From positions 806,001 through 870,000 of the forward strand of contig NZ_VTOU01000002.1 in the NCBI RefSeq assembly GCF_008274695.1: 64,000 bases of DNA. Reading direction: 5' to 3'. The position numbers and the translations under genes are program-made. The stretch comes from Sphingomonas montanisoli (lineage in GTDB: Bacteria > Pseudomonadota > Alphaproteobacteria > Sphingomonadales > Sphingomonadaceae). Positions within the stretch are counted from its first letter, which is position 1; each line of letters starts with the position of its first letter. Positions 1-8,189 of this stretch are shown here, one piece after another. The notes below the pieces were generated by a model that was not told the origin of the DNA, made no database searches, and saw only the letters and a program-made list of their open reading frames with translations.

Positions 1-297
1 TTTGGCGGCGATTTCAACATGCGGCATTCGGAACCGCGTTGGGACAATCTGTCACGCTATCAGACGCTCCACCTCGTGCACCGGGTCTGCGCCGATCCAC
101 AATCGGGCTGCGATGTCCGCATGTCGTGGGACGGCGACGAACCGTGGATGGACACGCAGGATCTGCAATTCTTCGCCAACGGCAAGCGCGCGACCGTCCG
201 ACCCATCCGCGTCGAGGCGATGTTCGACGGCGGATCGAGCGGGCCGGAGCTGTCCGACCATGACGGCTTTCTGGTCACCTACCGCATCGATTGGTAA
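1..297 (+). CDS. Endonuclease/exonuclease/phosphatase family protein, C-terminal part (5' end outside window)
   Basis: The reading frame is open from the first base and ends at TAA 295-297, so only the last 98 residues are visible. They begin FGGDFN, which fits the GDFN active-site motif of the EEP (DNase I-like) fold. They end with SDHDG close to the C-terminus, the Asp-His pair of that superfamily. The fold is well supported. The substrate (DNA, phospholipid or phosphoinositide) cannot be told from this piece, because the N-terminal half that would show a signal peptide is missing. Confidence 0.75.
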   Translation, partial: FGGDFNMRHSEPRWDNLSRYQTLHLVHRVCADPQSGCDVRMSWDGDEPWMDTQDLQFFANGKRATVRPIRVEAMFDGGSSGPELSDHDGFLVTYRIDW

Positions 298-328
298 TGT
301 GGCGCGAAGCAGGCGCAGGGGAGCAGGG

Positions 329-712
329 ATGACCGAGAAAACGCCATCCGAACTGATCGACGGTCGCATCGCGGAACTGGGTGACTGGCGGGGCGAGACG
401 CTCGCGAGGGCCCGTGCGCTGATCCACCAGGCGGTGCCCGACCTCGTCGAAGAATGGAAATGGCGTGGCGTGCCGACCTGGTACGGCAATGGCGGCATCA
501 TCTGCACGGGCGAAACCTATAAGGACAAGGTCAAGCTGACCTTTGCTAAGGGCGCGTCGATCGACGATCCGGCGAAGCTGTTCAACGCCAGCCTCGACGG
601 CAATGCCCGCCGCGCGATCGACATCTTTGAAGGCGGGGCGATCGACGCCGGCGCGTTCAAGGCGCTGGTGCAGGCGGCGTCGGCGCTGAACGGGGCAAAG
701 CGGAAGACGTAG
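329..712 (+). CDS. DUF1801 (YdhG-like) domain protein
   Basis: A 127-residue protein. The ATG at 329 follows the purine stretch GGGGAGCAGGG. The core with EEWKWRGVPTWY and then a K-x-K-L-TF strand is typical of the DUF1801/YdhG family of small soluble proteins with no settled biochemical role. The gene lies 31 bp after the preceding partial gene on the same strand, so the two may be co-transcribed. The family call is good; the function is unknown. Confidence 0.75.
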   Translation: MTEKTPSELIDGRIAELGDWRGETLARARALIHQAVPDLVEEWKWRGVPTWYGNGGIICTGETYKDKVKLTFAKGASIDDPAKLFNASLDGNARRAIDIFEGGAIDAGAFKALVQAASALNGAKRKT

Positions 713-721
713 CGTCGACGC

Positions 722-751
722 TTGACCCACGGCGAAACGCCTTGCGATGAT
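722..751 (+). promoter_or_regulatory. Candidate sigma70-type promoter for the 777 gene
   Basis: TTGACC (722-727) is followed after 18 bp by GATGAT (746-751), placing a start site near 758 and leaving a short leader with the Shine-Dalgarno at 764-770. It is found by eye only; the -10 matches 4 of 6 consensus positions. Confidence 0.4.
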
Positions 752-776
752 CGCTCCCGATAAAGGGAGAGATGTG

Positions 777-1775
777 ATGAAGGCGATGGTGATCGACCGT
801 TTCGGCGGGCCGGAGGAATTCCGGGTGGCGGACTTGCCGGTGCCCGAACCGGCCGCGGAGCAGGTGCTGATCCGTGTCGCCTTCGCCAGCATCAATCCCG
901 CCGACTGGAAGACGCGCGCGGGCCTGTTGCCCGTGGTGCGGGGGCCGTTTCCGATGGTCGTCGGGATGGACTGTGCGGGCGTGATCGAAGCGGTCGGACC
1001 GGGCGTCACCGCCTTCGCACCGGGCGACAAGGTGATCGCGATGTCGGGTCTGGGGCAGGGCATGTCGGGCAGCTATGCCGAATATGCCTGCGTGCCCGAG
1101 ATGCGCGTGCTCAAACTGCCGTCCGCGCTGACGCTGGCCGAAGGGGCGACGATCCCGACCGCCTCGGCCAGCGCCGCATCGACGATCATCGAGGTGGCGA
1201 AGGTGGCGCCGGGCAGCACCGTATTCTTCAGCGGCGGCGCGGGGAGCGTCGGCACGTTCGGCGTCCAATATCTCAAGTGGATCGGTTGTCGGGTGGCGAC
1301 GACGTGCAGCACCCGCAATGTCGATCATGTCGCGGGCCTCGGCGCCGATCGGGTAATCGATTATACGAAGGAGGATACCAAGGCCGCGCTGGCCGAATGG
1401 GCACCGGACGGCATCGACGTCGTCATCGACGCGGTTGGTCAGCACAGCCTGCCCGCCGACATCGTCGACGTGATCAAGCCGGGCGGCGTCCTTGTCGTTA
1501 TCCAGAACCTGCTGACCGATGTGGAGGCCTATGACCTCGACAGCGCGAAGGCGCGCGGCATCCGCGTGGTCAACAACATCATGGACGCGCGCAAGCCCGA
1601 TGCGCGCTGGTTCCAGGTCGAGGCATGGCGCGAGCTGGTGAAAGGGATTGAGGCCGGCGCGATCCGCACGCCGCCCTATGCGGTCCTGCCGTTGGAGCAG
1701 GCGGGCGAGGGGCAACGCCGCGTCGAGGACGGGCATGTGCGGGGGAAGATCCTGCTCGAGGTGGCGGGGGAATAA
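777..1775 (+). CDS. NADP-dependent quinone oxidoreductase-type alcohol dehydrogenase (MDR superfamily)
   Basis: A 332-residue zinc-independent medium-chain dehydrogenase/reductase. The GroES-like N-terminal half (MKAMVIDRFGGPEE...) is followed by a Rossmann half with FFSGGAGSVGTFGVQ as the nucleotide-binding glycine loop and an LGADRVIDY turn. These proteins reduce quinones or activated double bonds with NADPH. The ATG at 777 is preferred to an upstream in-frame ATG at 747 because AAAGGGAGA lies 6-7 nt before it and MKAMVIDRFG is the conserved family start. The gene appears monocistronic, between its own promoter and a palindromic element. The substrate cannot be assigned. Confidence 0.85.
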   Translation: MKAMVIDRFGGPEEFRVADLPVPEPAAEQVLIRVAFASINPADWKTRAGLLPVVRGPFPMVVGMDCAGVIEAVGPGVTAFAPGDKVIAMSGLGQGMSGSYAEYACVPEMRVLKLPSALTLAEGATIPTASASAASTIIEVAKVAPGSTVFFSGGAGSVGTFGVQYLKWIGCRVATTCSTRNVDHVAGLGADRVIDYTKEDTKAALAEWAPDGIDVVIDAVGQHSLPADIVDVIKPGGVLVVIQNLLTDVEAYDLDSAKARGIRVVNNIMDARKPDARWFQVEAWRELVKGIEAGAIRTPPYAVLPLEQAGEGQRRVEDGHVRGKILLEVAGE

Positions 1776-1909
1776 GATCCTCCCCCGGAGGGGGAGGGGG
1801 ACCGGCGTAGCCGGTGGAGGAGTATTCGCCACAAGCGATGAACTCCGCTGCCGGCCAATACCTCTCCACCACCCTGCGGGTGGTCCCCCTCTCCCTCCGG
1901 GAGAGGATC
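1776..1909 (+). repeat. Long composite palindromic repeat, family A
   Basis: The left part GATCCTCCCCCGGAGGGGGA and the right part TCCCTCCGGGAGAGGATC are imperfect inverted copies. Inside them GGTGGAGGAGTATT is mirrored by AATACCTCTCCACC. The same architecture recurs almost unchanged at 36903-37029, so this is a mobile-type intergenic repeat rather than a simple terminator. It begins one base after the upstream stop codon. Confidence 0.85.
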
Positions 1910-1958
1910 GAGTTGTTTTGCTTGCCGTCCGCATCGCGGCACGGCACGCTGCGTTCCC

Positions 1959-3245
1959 ATGAAAACCGCCCTTTTCGCCGCCGCGGCGCTGCTCGCGCTC
2001 ACCCCCGCATATGCCGCGCCGGATTATGCCGCGCGCGTTGCGAAGATTTTGAAGAAGACCCCGCTGATCGACGGGCATAATGACTGGCCCGAGGCGCTGC
2101 GCGGCAATGCGGGGGAGGGGCGGTGGAGCCTCGATCTGACCAAGGGGCTGGGCACTGGCCCCGATCCGTACAACACCGATATCGAGCGGCTGCGCGCGGG
2201 CAAGGTCGGCGCGCAATTCTGGTCGGTGTGGGTGTCGGCGGGGCAACCGCCGCTTGATCAGGTCAAGGAGACGCTCGAGGAGATCGACCTCGTCAAGCAT
2301 ATCGTCGCGCGTTACCCCAACGACTTCGCGCTGGCGCGCACCGCTGCCGACGTGCGGCGCATCCACGCGCAGGGCAAGATCGCGTCGCTGATCGGGGTCG
2401 AGGGCGGCGGGCAGATCGACAGCAGCTTTTCCGTCCTGCGTGCCTATCATGATCTGGGCGCGGGTTATCTTACGCTCACCCATTCGCGCACGATCGACTG
2501 GGCGGATTCGGCGACCGACAATCCCAAACATGGCGGCCTGACCCCATTCGGCGAGGCGGTGGTGACGGAGCTGAACCGGCTCGGCATGCTTGTCGACCTG
2601 AGCCATGTCAGCGCGGAGACGATGCGCGACGCGCTGCGCGTGACGAAGGCGCCGGTGATCTTCTCGCACTCCAGCGCCTATGGCGTCGATCCGCACCCGC
2701 GCAACGTGCCCGACGATGTGCTGAAGCTGGTGACGGCGAATGGCGGTGTGGTGATGGTCAACTATGCCGACTCCTATGTGTCCGAAGCCTATTGGCGCTG
2801 GGAATCGGATCGCTCGGCCGAACGCGCGCGCCTCAACACGCCGCCCTTCGGGGGGATGCTGATCGGCCAGCCCGACAAGGCGGCCGAGGCGCTGAAGGCG
2901 TGGGAGGCGGCGCATCCCGCCCCCGTCGTCACGCTGGCGATGGTCGCCGACCATGTCGAGTATATCGCGAAGATGGCGGGCAAGGATCATGTCGGCCTGG
3001 GTTCCGATTTCGATGGCGTCAGCAACAAGCTGCCCAAGGGGCTGGAGGACGTGTCGACCTATCCCGCCCTGCTCGCCGAGTTGATGAAGCGCGGGTGGAG
3101 CGACGCCGACATCGCCAAGCTGGCGGGCGAGAATGTGCTGCGCGTGATGACGCAGGCGGAGAAGGTCGCGCTGGCGATGAAGGACGCACCGTGGGCGACC
3201 GCGACGGTCGAGGCGCTCGACGGGAAGAAGGGCGGCGCCAAATGA
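1959..3245 (+). CDS. Secreted membrane dipeptidase (peptidase family M19)
   Basis: A 428-residue zinc dipeptidase of the renal dipeptidase family with a clear signal peptide (about residues 1-20, ending TPAYAA), so it acts in the envelope. The metal site is visible: LIDGHNDWPE supplies the HxD pair, GVEGG the bridging Glu, and two later His motifs appear in VDLSHVS and IFSHSSAYG. GLGSDFDG near the C-terminus supplies the final Asp. Members hydrolyse dipeptides, including some with D-residues. The stop overlaps the start of the cyclophilin gene by 4 bp, so the two are translationally coupled. Confidence 0.92.
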   Translation: MKTALFAAAALLALTPAYAAPDYAARVAKILKKTPLIDGHNDWPEALRGNAGEGRWSLDLTKGLGTGPDPYNTDIERLRAGKVGAQFWSVWVSAGQPPLDQVKETLEEIDLVKHIVARYPNDFALARTAADVRRIHAQGKIASLIGVEGGGQIDSSFSVLRAYHDLGAGYLTLTHSRTIDWADSATDNPKHGGLTPFGEAVVTELNRLGMLVDLSHVSAETMRDALRVTKAPVIFSHSSAYGVDPHPRNVPDDVLKLVTANGGVVMVNYADSYVSEAYWRWESDRSAERARLNTPPFGGMLIGQPDKAAEALKAWEAAHPAPVVTLAMVADHVEYIAKMAGKDHVGLGSDFDGVSNKLPKGLEDVSTYPALLAELMKRGWSDADIAKLAGENVLRVMTQAEKVALAMKDAPWATATVEALDGKKGGAK

Positions 3246-3826
3246 TCCGCGCATCGCTCGCTCTGCTGGCGCTCGCCGTCTCCGCGCCGCTCGCGGCGGC
3301 CCCGGCCAAGCTGCCGCGCGTCGACATCAAGACCGACAAGGGCGACATCGTCATCGAACTGGAGGTGAAGAAGGCGCCGATCACCGCCACCAACTTCCTG
3401 AAATATGTCGACGGCAAGAAGCTCGATGGCACCACCTTCTATCGCGCGGCGCGGGCAAAGGGCGATCCCAAGATGGGCTTCGTCCAGGGCGGGATCCAGC
3501 ATAGCATCTTCCGATCCTTTCCCCCGATCGCGCACGAGCCGACCAGCAAGACCGGCCTCAAGCATATCGCAGGGACGATTTCGATGGCGCGGACCGAGCC
3601 GGGGACCGCGATGGGCGACTTTTTCATCATGGTCAGCCCGTCGCCGGGCATGGACGCCAAGGGCAAGAGCGTCGGCTATGCCGCGTTCGGCCGCGTGGTG
3701 AAGGGCATGGACGTGGTGAAGGCGATCCTGGCGGCCAGGACGATCGCCAATGCCGGATCGGGTTCGATGAAGGGGCAATATATCGAAAAGCCCGTCAAGA
3801 TTTTGAGCGTGCGGCGGGTTCCCTAA
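3242..3826 (+). CDS. Periplasmic peptidylprolyl isomerase, cyclophilin type
   Basis: A 194-residue cyclophilin with an N-terminal signal peptide ending around SAPLAAA. The fold markers are KGDIVIELE, APITATNFL, GTTFYRA, FVQGGI and MGDFFIMV; the catalytic Arg is probably the one in FYRAARA. The residues usually written FFI and the SPGMD loop are intact. It accelerates proline isomerisation of secreted proteins. The ATGA overlap (3242-3245) with the dipeptidase gene fixes the start and suggests coupled expression of two envelope enzymes. Confidence 0.92.
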   Translation: MIRASLALLALAVSAPLAAAPAKLPRVDIKTDKGDIVIELEVKKAPITATNFLKYVDGKKLDGTTFYRAARAKGDPKMGFVQGGIQHSIFRSFPPIAHEPTSKTGLKHIAGTISMARTEPGTAMGDFFIMVSPSPGMDAKGKSVGYAAFGRVVKGMDVVKAILAARTIANAGSGSMKGQYIEKPVKILSVRRVP

Positions 3827-4050
3827 GCCTCGCGCGCGATTTTGGAGGCTCGCGGAGCGCCTGCGACCGCTACGAGTCGCAGCGTCACGATGGTGCGCGA
3901 AAGTTGTCAAACTTGTCACTACGTCATCGCGGGAATGCATCCCTTTGATGGGATATTGATTGGCATTCGCAATAATGGCGCGACTGCTGACGATGAGAAA
4001 GAGCGACACGCGAGCGCGATAGGGTGAATTTGTACTCTGTTTGTTCTGGA

Positions 4051-4224
4051 CTTGATCCTGGGTCCAGCTTTTGGCTCCCTCTCCCGCTTGCGGGAGAGGG
4101 CTGGGGTGAGGATCTGCCTCGCCTCCGAGGGGCGGTGGAAGAAGGAAGAAGACCCTCATCCAAACCTTCTCCCGCAAGCGGGAGAAGGCTTCAGAAGGAA
4201 GAAGAAGCTGGACCCCGGATCAAG
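4051..4224. repeat. Nested palindromic repeat (families D and A-like)
   Basis: The outer arms are CTTGATCCTGGGTCCAGCTT (4051-4070) and AAGCTGGACCCCGGATCAAG (4205-4224). Inside are two hairpins, CCCTCTCCCGC/GCGGGAGAGGG at 4077-4100 and CCTTCTCCCGC/GCGGGAGAAGG at 4165-4188, themselves mirror copies. The outer arms share the CCGGATCAAGTCCGGGG type of sequence with the element at 16990-17065. Confidence 0.85.
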
Positions 4225-4268
4225 TCCGGGGTGACGTTGGGGGAGGGGAGGGCTTTGCGCGCTGGCTT

Positions 4269-4360
4269 CGTCATTGCGAGCGGAGGGAGGCGATCCGGTT
4301 CTCCGCGCCTCTCCAGTGCGGAGTGGATTGCCGCGTCGCCTGCGGCGCCTCGCAATGACG
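4269..4360. repeat. Palindromic repeat, family C (CGTCATTGCGAG type)
   Basis: CGTCATTGCGAG at 4269-4280 is exactly mirrored by CTCGCAATGACG at 4349-4360, with a GC-rich interior that can fold further. Related copies lie at 29744-29824 and 57163-57271. Confidence 0.85.
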
Positions 4361-4535
4361 AGGTAGGCGGGGCGAACATGGCGCCAGCTGGCGATGTTCG
4401 CGAGACTTCGCCGATTGAGATGCCTCAATGACGAAAAGCGATTTGCTACGCTGGGCAAAAGCGCGTTAGTCCCGAAAAATCGCGCACCGCCCGGAAAGAG
4501 GCGGGCGCAGGAGGTGTGAGATCGGGAGGGGCAGC

Positions 4536-5312
4536 ATGACCATCGGAATCGTCGCGCCGGACGCCGTGCTGCTGGTCGTCGGCGGCACGGGCGCGATCGG
4601 CATCGAGATCGCCGCGCAGGCCGCTGAAGGCGGCGCGCGGGTGATCGTTCACGGATCGCGCGAGGAGAGCTGCGCCAAGGCGATCGAGACGCTGGCGGCG
4701 CGCTGTCCGGAGGGCGGATTTACCCCGCTGATCGCCGATCTGACCGCGCCCGGATCGTCCGCGGCCTTGGTCGAGAAGGCTGTGGCGGTGCATGGTCGGC
4801 TCGACGCGCTGATCCATGCGGCGGGCTATGGACCGGCCGGCGCGATCAGCGGGCCGCTGAGCCGCACCGATCCGGCGGCCTATGGCGCCTTTCTGGAAAT
4901 GGGCGTCGCGAGCTTTCAGGAGATGTGCCACGCGGCGCTGCCGCACCTGAGCGAGACGCGCGGGGCGATCGTGGCGTTCGCGTCGGATTCGGGCCTGTTC
5001 GCGGCGCCGCGCCAGTCGCTGGTGGCGGCGCGGATGGCGGCGATCATCGCCTTCGTGCGCAATCTGGGGCTGGAGACGGCGCGCGACGGGGTGCGGATCA
5101 ACTGCATTTCGCCCAGCTATGTCGAACAGACGCCGATCTTCGATCGCTTCCTGGAGCTGGGCGGCGGTCGCGTGCAGAAGGCGCGCGACAAGGCCGGCCT
5201 CGGCCTGCCGACCCCCGCCGATATCGCGCCGCTCGCGCTTTTCCTGTGCGGGCCGCTGTCGACCAAGATCACCGGCCAGATCATCAGCATCAACGGAGGG
5301 CTCAATGCCTGA
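4536..5312 (+). CDS. SDR-fold oxidoreductase with a degenerate catalytic tetrad
   Basis: A 258-residue classical short-chain dehydrogenase/reductase fold. The cofactor loop is GGTGAIG (residues 16-22), HAAGYG corresponds to NNAG, and the C-terminus is GQIISINGGLNA. The active-site YxxxK is not present. In the segment RQSLVAARMAA the Tyr position is Leu162 and the Lys position is Arg166, so ordinary SDR catalysis is doubtful. The gene overlaps the following cupin gene by 8 bp and is the first of a three-gene operon with a transporter. It may be a non-catalytic or unusual family member. Confidence 0.8.
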   Translation: MTIGIVAPDAVLLVVGGTGAIGIEIAAQAAEGGARVIVHGSREESCAKAIETLAARCPEGGFTPLIADLTAPGSSAALVEKAVAVHGRLDALIHAAGYGPAGAISGPLSRTDPAAYGAFLEMGVASFQEMCHAALPHLSETRGAIVAFASDSGLFAAPRQSLVAARMAAIIAFVRNLGLETARDGVRINCISPSYVEQTPIFDRFLELGGGRVQKARDKAGLGLPTPADIAPLALFLCGPLSTKITGQIISINGGLNA

Positions 5313-5784
5313 CGCGCCTGCACCCGAAATCCGCTTCCGCCATGCCGATGAGGAAGAATGGCAGGAGGTGCGCGTCATAGGCGACGGCGCCAGTGATGGG
5401 GGCGGCCGCCGCATGGCCGTGCGCGAAAAGTGGCTGGAATTCACCCCCGGATCGATGACGCTGCTGGCCAGCTGGGATCCCGGCATGATCATCCGCAAGC
5501 ACGGCCATAACAGCCGCCAGGTGATCTACGTCCTGAAGGGATCGATGCGGTTCGGCGATGTCGAATGCAGCGCGGGGATGCAGATCGTGCTGGAGCAGGG
5601 GATGGCGGGCGGGCCGATGATCGCCGGTCCCGAGGGCGTGGAATTGTTCGAAGTTTTCATGGGCGATGCGCGGTCCTGGTCCGACGATCAGGCAGACTAT
5701 GAGGCGTTGCTGGCCGAACAGGGGCTGCGCGAATTGCCCCACGCCAAGCTGCGTTTTCCGGATTGGATGAACTATCATGGCTGA
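5305..5784 (+). CDS. Cupin-domain protein
   Basis: A 159-residue protein with one cupin barrel. The first motif is KHGHNSRQVIYVLKG and the second half includes GMQIVLEQGMAGG and GVELFEVF. GGAGGG 6 nt upstream within the preceding gene and the 8-bp overlap set the start at 5305. Single-domain cupins of this type bind a metal or act as small-molecule sensors, isomerases or dioxygenases. Its place between an SDR and an MFS transporter suggests work on the transported compound, which is not identifiable. Confidence 0.8.
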   Translation: MPDAPAPEIRFRHADEEEWQEVRVIGDGASDGGGRRMAVREKWLEFTPGSMTLLASWDPGMIIRKHGHNSRQVIYVLKGSMRFGDVECSAGMQIVLEQGMAGGPMIAGPEGVELFEVFMGDARSWSDDQADYEALLAEQGLRELPHAKLRFPDWMNYHG

Positions 5785-7105
5785 AGCGACCGCCGCCGCG
5801 ATATCCGAGGATGAACCGAAGGGCGGCCTGATCGGCTGGTTCTCGATCGGCATCCTGATGGTGATGACGATCCTGTCCTACCTCGATCGCGGGATCATCG
5901 CGCTGATGGTCGATCCCATCAAGGCGGACCTGCACCTGACCGACGTGCAGTTCAGCCTGATCCAGGGTTTTGCCTTCGCTTTGTTCTACGCGCTGTCGAG
6001 CGTGCCCATGGGGTGGCTGGCCGATCGGTTCTCCAGGCGCTGGGTGGTCTATTTCGGCGTCACCGGCTGGTCGATCGCGACGATGCTGTGCGGGATGGCG
6101 CAGAGTTACTGGCAATTGTTCGCGGCGCGCTTTGCGGTGGGGATGGGGGAGGCGACGCTTTCGCCGTCATCCTATGCGATCGTGGGCGATCTGTTTCCCA
6201 AAAGGCGGCTGACCTTCGCGATCGGCGTGCTGGCGGGCGGCATCGCGATCGGCGGGGGGCTGTCGCTCGCGATCGGTGGCTTCGTGATGAAATGGGCCGA
6301 GGGGATGGGCGGCCTGTGGGGCTTCAAGCCGTGGCAGGTGACGTTCCTGGTCGTCGGCGCGCCGGGCATTTTGATCGCCCCCCTGATCTTCCTGATCCCG
6401 CGCCCGAAGCGCGCTTTGCCGACGGCGCAGGAGGCGGCGGCGCTCGCGGCGGCACCTGGCTATGGCGCGTGGCTGCGCGCCAACGCCTTCTACATCACCA
6501 CGATCTCGATCGGCGTCGGGCTGCACGCGATCCTGGCCTATGCGGTCGCGGGCTGGGCGCCGGCCTATCTGGGGCGGCACTTCGGCTATGATGCGGCGAA
6601 GATCGGTTCGACTCTGGGGCTGGTGCAGGGCGTCGCCGGCTTCGCAGGGTTCGTGGGTGGAGGCTGGCTGGTCGACTGGTTGCACAATACCGGCATGCGC
6701 GATGCTCATTATCGCTATTTCGTGGTCAATTGCATCGCGCTGACCGTAGTGGGCGTGATCGCGTTCACGGTGATCGAGTCAGCGCCGGTCGTGCTGCTGA
6801 TGATCGGCATGATCCACATCATGCTGCCCTTCACCAGCCCCGCGATCGCGCACATCCAGGTGTCGACCCCGCAGCGTTTCCGCGCACGGACGATCGCGAT
6901 CTTCATGGTGGTGCTGAACCTGATCGGGATGATCACGGGCCCGTCGATCGTCGCGATCTTCACCGAGAAGGTCTATGGTGGGGCCGAGCATGTCGGGCTG
7001 GGTATCGCGACGACCTATGCGATCTTCGGGCCGGCTTCGGCGATCGTGTTGCTGATCGGCCTCAGGGCCGGGCGGAAGGCGATCGCGGCGAACGGGGCAG
7101 GGTGA
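5777..7105 (+). CDS. MFS transporter, spinster-like
   Basis: A 442-residue inner-membrane protein with about twelve hydrophobic segments. The MFS signature between TM2 and TM3 reads GWLADRFSRRWV, and TM1 carries the family-typical SYLDRGIIALM. A second-half segment GGWLVDWLH is the matching loop. It is the last gene of the SDR-cupin-MFS operon (8-bp overlap upstream). Its 3' end overlaps the convergent glycosyltransferase gene by 44 bp. The substrate is unknown; relatives often carry organic acids or aromatic compounds. Confidence 0.88.
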   Translation: MAEATAAAISEDEPKGGLIGWFSIGILMVMTILSYLDRGIIALMVDPIKADLHLTDVQFSLIQGFAFALFYALSSVPMGWLADRFSRRWVVYFGVTGWSIATMLCGMAQSYWQLFAARFAVGMGEATLSPSSYAIVGDLFPKRRLTFAIGVLAGGIAIGGGLSLAIGGFVMKWAEGMGGLWGFKPWQVTFLVVGAPGILIAPLIFLIPRPKRALPTAQEAAALAAAPGYGAWLRANAFYITTISIGVGLHAILAYAVAGWAPAYLGRHFGYDAAKIGSTLGLVQGVAGFAGFVGGGWLVDWLHNTGMRDAHYRYFVVNCIALTVVGVIAFTVIESAPVVLLMIGMIHIMLPFTSPAIAHIQVSTPQRFRARTIAIFMVVLNLIGMITGPSIVAIFTEKVYGGAEHVGLGIATTYAIFGPASAIVLLIGLRAGRKAIAANGAG

Positions 7106-8189
7106 GCAGGCCGAGCACCAGCAGCGCGGTCGCCACCGCATAGACGTTCGGCGCGTAGGGCCAGAAGCCGCTTTCGATATCGACGAAGCGCGCGCCGTGC
7201 AGCGGGATCGCGGCGGCTATGAAGGCTGGGAGGAGCGCGGCCGTCGCGCGCCAGCCGCCGGTGCTCAGGATGTAGAGGGTGAGCGCGACGATCGCGGGGA
7301 ACAGGTCATAGTCCTGCAGGCGTGGGTTCAGGATTGCGGCGAGGAAGAACAGCAGCAGGGCAAAGGCGGGGTCGGCGAGGCGCCCCTGCCTCCACGCCGA
7401 TCCGATCGCGATGGCGGCGGCGGTAAGGACGATCAGGCCATGCGCGATCAGCGCCCCGGCCGACCCCAATTGCCCGGCGAGGCGGCCATAAGACCCAATC
7501 CCCAGGTCGCCCTGCGCCAGCGTCTGGGTCGTCAGGTTGCGGATGAAGGTCGCCGTCTCGTCGGGCCGAACGACGGCGTAAAGCGCGATCAGTGCGACGA
7601 CCGCGCCGATCGTCGCCGCCGCCGCGATCATATGGGGGCGGAGCGGCTGACGGCGGCCCATCGCGACACCGAGGGGCAGGATCGCATAGGCGATCATATA
7701 AGGCTTCACGATCGCCGTGACCGCAACCGCCGCGAGGAAGGTCCAGCGGTCGCGCGGCGCATCGAAGCCGCGCGCGGCAAGGCCCAGGATCGCCAGTTGC
7801 ACGAAGGGCGTGATGTTGCCCGTGGTGATCGCCGCGACACCCAGACCGCCGATGGCGAGGCCCAGGAATGTCGCCAGCGCCGCGCCCGGCCGCGTGTGGA
7901 TCGTGGCGCCATAGAGCAGGGTCAGCAGGGTATAGACCGTCAGCAGCTTCAGATCGAACTGCGCGCCAAGCGCCTCGAAAAAGTGCCGCATGATCGGATG
8001 GTAGGTAAAATACATCGGCCCGTGCGGTGACCGGATCAGCGGCCCGTTCTCGGCCGCGCTGCGATAGACCGCGAGGTCGAGCATCGGGGCGTGGCGATGC
8101 TCGATCAGCGCATCGGCGAACTGCTCGGCCGCGAGCAGGATCAGCACCGCGAGGAGCAGCCAGTGGAGGGCGCGCTCTTTGGCTGTCAT
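7062..8189 (-). CDS. GT-C fold membrane glycosyltransferase (GT87/DUF2029-like), candidate arabinofuranosyltransferase
   Basis: A 375-residue protein with about nine or ten membrane segments and an early periplasmic loop containing APMLDLAVYR. This layout is seen in polyprenyl-phosphate-sugar-dependent GT-C enzymes. The ATG overlaps the stop of the DprE2-like gene (8186-8189), making it the last gene of the five-gene operon. The context suggests that it uses the polyprenyl-phosphoryl arabinose made by the other four gene products, transferring the sugar on the periplasmic side. That role is inferred; the sequence alone supports only a GT87-like membrane glycosyltransferase. Confidence 0.7.
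   Translation of the reverse strand: MTAKERALHWLLLAVLILLAAEQFADALIEHRHAPMLDLAVYRSAAENGPLIRSPHGPMYFTYHPIMRHFFEALGAQFDLKLLTVYTLLTLLYGATIHTRPGAALATFLGLAIGGLGVAAITTGNITPFVQLAILGLAARGFDAPRDRWTFLAAVAVTAIVKPYMIAYAILPLGVAMGRRQPLRPHMIAAAATIGAVVALIALYAVVRPDETATFIRNLTTQTLAQGDLGIGSYGRLAGQLGSAGALIAHGLIVLTAAAIAIGSAWRQGRLADPAFALLLFFLAAILNPRLQDYDLFPAIVALTLYILSTGGWRATAALLPAFIAAAIPLHGARFVDIESGFWPYAPNVYAVATALLVLGLLTLPRSPRSPSARP

Larger units (their letters stand above)
3827..4535. other. 709-bp intergenic region without a credible gene
   Basis: The first part (about 3890-4060) is visibly less GC-rich than the surroundings, and its short open frames have no recognisable domain. The middle holds two palindromic elements (4051-4224 and 4269-4360). 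The last 100 bp presumably carry the promoter of the SDR-cupin-MFS operon: TTGCTA at 4443 and GTTAGT at 4465 are weak candidates, and GGGAGGGG sits just before the ATG at 4536. Confidence 0.6.

Noticed and set aside
657-3254. Long minus-strand open frame (865 codons) opposite the oxidoreductase and dipeptidase genes
   Set aside because: It is Arg/His/Asp-rich shadow sequence produced by high GC, with no domain, and it lies antisense to two clearly recognised genes.
3842-4431. Small plus-strand frames in the 3.8-4.5 kb gap
   Set aside because: No ribosome site or domain, and most of the second frame translates the palindromic repeats.
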